Below are positions 63,755 to 64,000 of a stretch of DNA of 64,000 bases, in pieces. Source of the DNA: an uncultured Clostridiaceae bacterium (GTDB lineage Bacteria; Bacillota; Clostridia; Lachnospirales; Lachnospiraceae); contig CAMWUK010000004.1 in NCBI GenBank assembly GCA_947177415.1, positions 1-64,000 on the forward strand. The letters run 5' to 3'. The notes below the pieces were generated by a model that was not told the DNA's origin, made no database searches, and saw only the letters and a program-made list of their open reading frames with translations. Positions within the stretch are counted from its first letter, which is position 1. Every line of letters begins with the position of its first letter. Made by a program: the position numbers and the translations under genes.

Positions 63755-63799
63755 TAAAAAAAGAGAACAGACATTTTCATAATGTCTGTTCTCTTTTTT
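63755..63799. terminator. Bidirectional terminator between the DUF378 gene and mgsA
   Basis: AAAAAAGAGAACAGACATT and its exact complement around a short loop, giving A and T tracts on both sides. It serves both converging genes. Confidence 0.9.
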
Positions 63800-64000
63800 A
63801 CTTCACCACATCACGCCAATCTAAATCTCCACGATCCAACGCTTTCACCAACAACTCCGCCGTAGCAACATTAGTAGCCAATGGAATATTATGCACATCA
63901 CAAAGTTTAACAACATTATTCACATCCGGCTCATGAGACTTGGGAGTTAATGGATCTCGCAAAAAAATCACCAAATCAATCTGATTGTGTTCGATCTGAG
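63798..64000 (-). CDS. mgsA: Methylglyoxal synthase, C-terminal part (cut by window edge)
   Basis: The minus-strand frame ending at TAA (63798-63800) encodes [18 protein letters not shown], then [19 protein letters not shown]. These are the C-terminal motifs of methylglyoxal synthase, which converts dihydroxyacetone phosphate to methylglyoxal and phosphate. The start and the catalytic Asp region lie beyond the right edge. Confidence 0.9.
   Translation of the reverse strand, partial: QIEHNQIDLVIFLRDPLTPKSHEPDVNNVVKLCDVHNIPLATNVATAELLVKALDRGDLDWRDVVK

Noticed and set aside
63670..63757. Open frame continuing past the DUF378 gene
   Set aside because: No start, site or family similarity; likely untranslated sequence before the terminator.

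Overview
The window is AT-rich, densely coded DNA from an anaerobic, Gram-positive member of the Clostridia. It is most likely a Lachnospiraceae-type gut bacterium. The case rests on Shine-Dalgarno-led genes, a CIRCE/HrcA heat-shock operon, a SepF/YggT/YlmH/DivIVA division cluster, a group-B-like [FeFe] hydrogenase, Ni-CO dehydrogenase and an IreB-RuvX-DUF1292 cluster. The genus cannot be fixed from the sequence alone. No rRNA, tRNA, CRISPR array or prophage was seen.

Layout. 0.1-3.7 kb: an ECF-type ABC ATPase followed by larE, larB and larC (nickel-pincer cofactor synthesis). 4.3-9.3 kb: a promoter and structured leader, then a Ni-CODH-like protein with a His-rich N-terminus and a complete SsuABC-like ABC importer. 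9.5-12.5 kb: a secreted FN3-like protein, small hypotheticals and an ABC-ATPase remnant. 13-14.6 kb: nth and a folB-folK fusion. 14.7-20.4 kb: arginine synthesis, argG on the minus strand and GNAT-argJ-argB-argD on the plus strand, each behind an ARG-box-like site. 20.6-25.4 kb: a DMT-type membrane protein, an AgrA/AgrC-like LytTR two-component pair and two proteins resembling FlxA and FliD. 25.7-31.1 kb: comEA, an OmpR-type two-component pair and comEC. 31.2-41.2 kb: hrcA-grpE-dnaK-dnaJ-prmA-rsmE, then a NifS-like desulfurase and thiI. 41.4-51.8 kb: an HPr-like protein, mtaB, ireB-ruvX-DUF1292, RNase J, ylbF, an MltG-like stub, trmR and U32 (tRNA wobble-uridine modification), thioredoxin with a tiny FTR-like protein, and the hydrogenase. 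52-54.4 kb: an acetyltransferase, a tyrosine recombinase and an orphan BlaI-type regulator. 54.7-63.3 kb (minus strand): HlyD-like, yggS, sepF, yggT, ylmH, divIVA, aroB, lspA, rluD. The right edge holds a DUF378 protein and the 3' end of mgsA.

The most striking signal lies between the genes. A family of short palindromic elements (31 to about 176 bp) begins with GTAAC or GTTAC and ends with the complement. Ten copies are flanked by 8-bp direct repeats (six perfect, four 7/8), which is direct evidence of transposition. GTAA ends with 8-bp duplications resemble the IS66 family, so these look like non-autonomous MITEs. Inside, hairpin stems differ in sequence between copies but keep their pairing, while the junctions (CAGGTAG, CGTAAG, CGTAAC) stay constant. 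Copies sit in essential operons, supply stop codons to upstream genes, and have become the C-terminal codons of larC and nth. At least four other palindromic families occur, one of about 290 bp flanked by a 12-bp direct repeat.

The second point of interest is the nickel block at the left: putative Ni/Co uptake ATPase, nickel-pincer cofactor genes and a Ni-CODH homologue in which the motif cysteine of one expected C-cluster ligand reads as aspartate.
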